In this document: positions 60,297 through 64,000 of the stretch, piece by piece
How the letters are laid out: every line of letters begins with the position of its first letter
Numbering within the stretch: the first letter of the stretch is position 1
NCBI RefSeq assembly: GCF_014646295.1
Contig: NZ_BMNE01000005.1
Span: 411,743-475,742 of the forward strand
DNA from: Nocardia rhizosphaerihabitans
Lineage (GTDB): Bacteria > Actinomycetota > Actinomycetes > Mycobacteriales > Mycobacteriaceae
Length of the DNA: 64,000 bases
Direction: 5' to 3'
Made by a program: the position numbers and the translations under genes
The notes under the pieces: generated by a model
Database searches by the model: none
Told to the model about the DNA's origin: nothing
What the model saw: only the letters and a program-made list of their open reading frames with translations

Positions 60297-62999
60297 GTGG
60301 CTCTGTACCGGAAGTATCGACCGGCGACGTTCGCTGAGGTAGTGGGTCAGGAGCATGTCACCGACCCGCTGAGTACGGCGCTGGATACCGGACGGATCAG
60401 CCATGCGTATCTGTTCTCCGGTCCGCGCGGCTGCGGTAAGACCTCCTCCGCGCGTATCCTCGCACGCTCGCTGAACTGTGTCGACGGCCCGACCTCGACG
60501 CCGTGCGGTGTCTGCGCCTCGTGTGTGGCGCTGGGCCCCGGCGGTGCGGGCAATCTCGACGTCATCGAGCTCGACGCGGCCAGTCACGGTGGCGTCGACG
60601 ACACCCGTGAGCTGCGCGATCGCGCGTTCTACGCGCCCGCCGAGTCGCGGTATCGGGTGTTCATCGTCGACGAGGCGCACATGGTCACCACGGCGGGCTT
60701 CAACGCGCTGCTCAAGATCGTCGAGGAGCCGCCGGCCCACCTGATCTTCATCTTCGCCACCACCGAGCCGGACAAGGTGCTGCCGACCATTCGTTCGCGC
60801 ACGCACCACTATCCGTTCCGGCTGCTGCCGCCCGCCACTATGCGCGGCCTGCTCGGCAAGATCTGCGAGCAGGAGCACGTGCCGGTGGAGGAGGCGGTGT
60901 ATCCGCTGGTCATCCGGGCCGGTGGTGGTTCGCCGCGCGACAGTCTGAGCGTGCTCGACCAGCTGCTGGCCGGCGCCGGGCCCGACGGCGTCACCTATCC
61001 GCGCGCGGTCTCGCTGCTCGGCGTCACCGATGTGGCATTGATCGACGACGCGATCGACGCGCTGGCCGCCGACGACGGCGCCGCGCTGTTCCGCACGATC
61101 GACAGCGTCATGGAAGCGGGCCACGACCCGCGCCGCTTCGCCGTCGACCTGCTCGAGCGCCTGCGCGACCTGATCCTGCTGCGCGCTGTCCCCGACGCCG
61201 CCGAGCGCGGCCTGGTCTCCGGCCCCGGCGACGTCCTGGAACGCATGCGCGACCAGGCCGAACGCCTCGGTCCCGCCACCCTCACCCGCTACGCCGAGCT
61301 CCTGCACGAGGGCCTCGGCGAAATGCGCGGCGCCACCGCCCCCCGCCTCCTGCTCGAGGTCATCTGCGCCCGCATGCTCCTGCCCTCGGTCTCCGACACC
61401 GAGTCCGCGACCTTGCAGCGCCTGGAACGCCTGGAGCGCGGATTCGCGGGCGGCGCCATTCCCGCCGCCCCCGCGCGTCCCGGCCCCGCCGCCGGTGAAC
61501 CGCCCGCCGAGCGTGCCTCCGCACCGGCTCAGCGCCCGGCAGCCGGTGGCGAGAGCCGCCGTCGCGGTGCGGAACTCCTCGCGGCGGCCAAGGCCGAAAA
61601 GGCCGCGGCCGCAGGCGGACCGGGGGCGTCCGAGCCGACCCGTGAACGTCCCGCGGCTGCCGTAGGCAACCCCGCTGTCGCAGCCGAGCCTGCTGTGCAG
61701 ACCCCATCGGCCCCGCCTGCGCAGCACGATGCGCCGGTTGCGCAGCGGAACGTGCCGCCCACCCAGCAGAACGTGCCGGGTTCGCAGCAGGGCGCGCCTG
61801 CCGAGCAGCCGAACCCATCTTCCGAGCGGCAGAGCGCGGCTGCCGCGCAACAGAACCCACTGGACTCGCAGCAGAATCCGCCGACCACTCAGCCCGCGCG
61901 CGGGGCGGCCGCACAGTCTGTCGACGGCGCGGCATCGGACAGCTCTGTCTCTCAGGCATCTTCGGTGGCAGAAGAGGGAGCCGGTCCTGCGGGTGACGCG
62001 GTGTCGTCCGCTGGGCGGCCGATCGACGCCCAGGCCCGGGTCGCGGCCGACGCGGACGGCGGGCGGCCGGCAGGCGACACGGCCGTGCCCGCGTCGCGAG
62101 TTGTCGATCCGGGCACCCCGCACTCTGATGAGACGCACGCCGGTGGCTCGGAAACCTCGGCGCCGCATGTCGATTCGCCCGCACAGCCTCCGTCCGCCGC
62201 CCCGCAGGCCTCCGCCGCTTCCAGGGAAGCCGCAGGCCCGCGGACGGTCGGAGCCCCGCAGACCCCGCCGCCCTCGGAAGCGCCTGCCGCTCCGCACGTA
62301 GCAGCGGCACCGCAGGCGCCTGCCGCCCCGGCCGAAGATCTCGTCGCGCTCGTCGACGGGGCGTGGGCGGAGATCAAGGGGAAGGTGCGGGAGTTCGGGC
62401 CGACCTTGCAGGCGTTGTTGTCGGGGGCGGCGGTGTCGCGGGCCGAGGGCGACGTGATCGTGTTCGCGCATCAGAGTCCGCCGTTGGCGCAGCGGTTGTC
62501 CGATCCGCGCAATATCGAGGCGGTGCGGTCGGCCGTGCGCGCGGTGCTCGGGCGCGAGCTGGATGTGCGCTGGGAGACGGGGGCGCCCGCGCCGCGTCCG
62601 GCGGCGAAGGTGGTGAGCGCGCCTGCGCGGGGTGAGGGCAAGCCGGCCGGGCGGCCGAAGTTCTCGCGGCCCAGTCAGGCCAACGGGAATCAGGCGAGTG
62701 CGTCGGGGCAGGCCAAGCCGATGTCCGACGACGACATTCCGCCGCCCGACTTCCCCGACCTACCCGACGACCCGGGTCCGGAGGAGGGGTACGGATCGGA
62801 TTCGGCCCGGTCCGGTGGCGATTCCGGGCGCGGTGGCAGGCCGGGTGACGCGGTGCTGGCGCCGCCGACGCCGGAAGAGGAGCAGGAGATGCTGGCCGCC
62901 GCGGCGGAGCCGGTGGCGCCCGGTGACCGGCAGGACCCGGACGAGGTCGCTCTGGCGTTGCTGCGCAGCGAGCTCGGAGCGAAGAGTCTGGATGGTTGA
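60297..62999 (+). CDS. dnaX: DNA polymerase III subunit gamma/tau
   Basis: 900 aa from GTG 60297 (leaderless: TAGCCT seven bases before). The clamp-loader ATPase occupies ~1-240: Walker A GPRGCGKTSSAR, zinc fingers CVDGPTSTPCGVCASC, Walker B VDEAHMV, and sensor 1 IFATTEPDK. Domain III runs to ~370. A long Ala/Pro/Gln-rich linker (~381-681) with imperfect QQNVP and QQNPP units precedes a C-terminal tau part (~685-760, LVDGAWAEIKGKVREFGPTLQALL), then acidic tail. No frameshift heptamer of the A-AAA type is seen, so a single long tau is likely. Confidence 0.94.
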   Translation: MALYRKYRPATFAEVVGQEHVTDPLSTALDTGRISHAYLFSGPRGCGKTSSARILARSLNCVDGPTSTPCGVCASCVALGPGGAGNLDVIELDAASHGGVDDTRELRDRAFYAPAESRYRVFIVDEAHMVTTAGFNALLKIVEEPPAHLIFIFATTEPDKVLPTIRSRTHHYPFRLLPPATMRGLLGKICEQEHVPVEEAVYPLVIRAGGGSPRDSLSVLDQLLAGAGPDGVTYPRAVSLLGVTDVALIDDAIDALAADDGAALFRTIDSVMEAGHDPRRFAVDLLERLRDLILLRAVPDAAERGLVSGPGDVLERMRDQAERLGPATLTRYAELLHEGLGEMRGATAPRLLLEVICARMLLPSVSDTESATLQRLERLERGFAGGAIPAAPARPGPAAGEPPAERASAPAQRPAAGGESRRRGAELLAAAKAEKAAAAGGPGASEPTRERPAAAVGNPAVAAEPAVQTPSAPPAQHDAPVAQRNVPPTQQNVPGSQQGAPAEQPNPSSERQSAAAAQQNPLDSQQNPPTTQPARGAAAQSVDGAASDSSVSQASSVAEEGAGPAGDAVSSAGRPIDAQARVAADADGGRPAGDTAVPASRVVDPGTPHSDETHAGGSETSAPHVDSPAQPPSAAPQASAASREAAGPRTVGAPQTPPPSEAPAAPHVAAAPQAPAAPAEDLVALVDGAWAEIKGKVREFGPTLQALLSGAAVSRAEGDVIVFAHQSPPLAQRLSDPRNIEAVRSAVRAVLGRELDVRWETGAPAPRPAAKVVSAPARGEGKPAGRPKFSRPSQANGNQASASGQAKPMSDDDIPPPDFPDLPDDPGPEEGYGSDSARSGGDSGRGGRPGDAVLAPPTPEEEQEMLAAAAEPVAPGDRQDPDEVALALLRSELGAKSLDG

Positions 63000-63018
63000 C
63001 AGCCACCCGCCGGACCAC

Positions 63019-63054
63019 GTTAAGTTAACCGGAGTTCGCACACCACGGTAGTAT
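63019..63054 (+). promoter_or_regulatory. Promoter and palindromic operator upstream of the thiolase gene
   Basis: GTTAA-G-TTAAC palindrome (63019-63029), overlapping TTAACC (63025-63030) as a -35, 18 bp before TAGTAT (63049-63054). Transcription would begin ~130 bp before the thiolase ATG. Confidence 0.45.
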
Positions 63055-63188
63055 GAACGGGTGGCCGGAAACGCCGGATGGGCATGGTTCTATGCTCCGC
63101 TGGTGCTTGCCGGGATTTGTACGGCGTCGAGACGATTGGTCGTGGCGTTCGTGCGGCCACCGCACCCCAAGGAAGGAAACACTCCGAT

Positions 63189-64000
63189 ATGACCACAGAG
63201 GCCTACATCTACGAGGCCATCCGCACTCCGCGCGGCCGCGGCAAGAAGAACGGCTCGCTGCACTCGGTCAAGCCGATCGATCTGACTGTTGGTCTGATCC
63301 AGGAGCTGCGTGGCCGCTTCCCCAACCTCGACGAGGACCAGATCTCGGACCTCATCCTCGGTGTCGTCACCCCCGTCGGTGACCAGGGCATGGACATCGC
63401 CCGCACCGCGGTCACCATCGCGGGTCTGCCCGACACCGTCGGTGGCTTCCAGCTCAACCGCTTCTGTGCTTCCGGCCTCGAGGCCGTGAACCTGGCTGCG
63501 CAGAAGGTTCGCTCCGGCTTCGACGACCTCGTCATCGCCGGTGGCGTCGAGTCGATGTCGCGCGTGCCGATGGGCTCCGACGGCGGCCCCTGGGCCCTGG
63601 ACCCGGCCACCAACTACGACGGCTACTTCGTGCCGCAGGGCATCTCGGCCGACCTGATCGCCACCATCGAGGGCTTCTCCCGCGATGACGTCGACGCCTA
63701 CGCCGTGCGTTCGCAGGAGCTGGCCGCCGCGGCCACCACCGGTGGTTACTTCGCCAAGTCGATCGTTCCGGTCAAGGACCAGAACGGCCTCGTCGTGCTC
63801 GACAACGACGAGCACATGCGTCCCGGCACCACCGCCGCCGACCTCGGCAAGCTGAACCCCTCCTTCGCCGGCATCGGTGAGATGGGTGGCTTCGACGCCG
63901 TCGCGCTGCAGAAGTTCACCTACATCGAGAAGATCAACCACGTCCACCACGGTGGCAACAGCTCGGGCATCGTCGACGGCGCCGCCCTGGTGCTGATCGG
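63189..64000 (+). CDS. fadA: Acetyl-CoA acetyltransferase/3-ketoacyl-CoA thiolase (FadA type), cut by window end
   Basis: 270 complete codons lie in the window; the C-terminus is missing. Thiolase of the FadA (fatty acid beta-oxidation) type: start MTTEAYIYEAIRTPRGRGKK, catalytic Cys in NRFCASGLEAVN at ~93, AGGVESMSRVPMGSDGG, NHVHHGGNSSGIVDGAALV near the break. The second Cys and His motifs would lie beyond position 64000. AAGGAAGG precedes ATG at a slightly long distance. fadB, its usual partner, would be expected next; not visible here. Confidence 0.92.
   Translation, partial: MTTEAYIYEAIRTPRGRGKKNGSLHSVKPIDLTVGLIQELRGRFPNLDEDQISDLILGVVTPVGDQGMDIARTAVTIAGLPDTVGGFQLNRFCASGLEAVNLAAQKVRSGFDDLVIAGGVESMSRVPMGSDGGPWALDPATNYDGYFVPQGISADLIATIEGFSRDDVDAYAVRSQELAAAATTGGYFAKSIVPVKDQNGLVVLDNDEHMRPGTTAADLGKLNPSFAGIGEMGGFDAVALQKFTYIEKINHVHHGGNSSGIVDGAALVLI

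Noticed and set aside
60033..62471. 812-codon minus-strand frame opposite dnaX
   Set aside because: Arg/Gly-rich antisense composition, no motifs; dnaX on the other strand is certain.

Overview
The window is high-GC actinobacterial DNA, most likely from Nocardia or a close relative (Mycobacteriales). It carries the galactofuranosyltransferase GlfT1 with the Wzm/Wzt galactan exporter, the proteasome activator Bpa ending in GQYL, a mycothiol-type MDMPI enzyme, DUF397, several MmpL-type transporters and a bacterial nitric oxide synthase. From memory (not checked against a database), the backbone order glfT1-wzt-wzm / bpa / NifS-like / quinone reductase / hisC2 / tyrA / tadA / thrE-like / ffs / Rv3722c-like AspAT / dnaX follows Mycobacterium tuberculosis Rv3783 to Rv3721c with many lineage-specific insertions. 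Nocardia is preferred over Mycobacterium because of the NOS gene and the inserted material.

Layout. 0-3 kb: end of an upstream gene, a Pro/Gly-rich membrane protein, rsgA and a secreted protein. 3-9 kb: cell-wall galactan module, bpa, a degenerate aminotransferase and an MDR reductase. 9-15 kb: tRNA-Ser, AsnC/VOC pair, nitric oxide synthase, aromatic aminotransferase, a DLH-like protein and a tRNA-Ser/tRNA-Arg operon. 15-20.5 kb: MDMPI, RidA, a phytase-like lipoprotein, DUF998 and a vsr/cytosine methyltransferase pair. 20.6-27 kb: a heterodimeric ABC exporter, tyrA, and tadA with its partner. 27-37 kb: two tandem MMPL transporters, TetR and Rrf2 regulators and a second heterodimeric ABC exporter. 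37-42 kb: tgt, a queuosine-precursor transporter and gluQ, which together look like a queuosine salvage group, plus DUF4190 and RDD membrane proteins. 42-48 kb: accessory regulators (DUF397, two XRE proteins), a WS/DGAT-like acyltransferase and a threonine exporter. 48-54.8 kb: tRNA-Ser, TetR, SRP RNA, aspartate aminotransferase, a methyltransferase, an HhH glycosylase, a secreted protein and a ROK regulator. 54.8-64 kb: DUF2207, a zinc metallopeptidase, an ammonium transporter, a hypothetical protein, dnaX and the start of a fadA-type thiolase.

All four serine tRNA isoacceptors I would expect (TGA, GCT, CGA, GGA) lie within 40 kb. About eleven genes have a TANNNT hexamer 6-7 nt before the start codon and no obvious Shine-Dalgarno, which fits leaderless transcription. 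Two copies of a ~150-bp palindromic element lie in inverted orientation, each flush against the stop codon of a gene at a convergent junction. Other signals worth checking are perfect or near-perfect CRP sites upstream of dnaX and of the HhH glycosylase, paired DnaA boxes, a double TetR operator, an Amt transporter whose first pore histidine is Glu, and a NifS-like protein lacking its PLP lysine. I saw no CRISPR array, insertion sequence or prophage.
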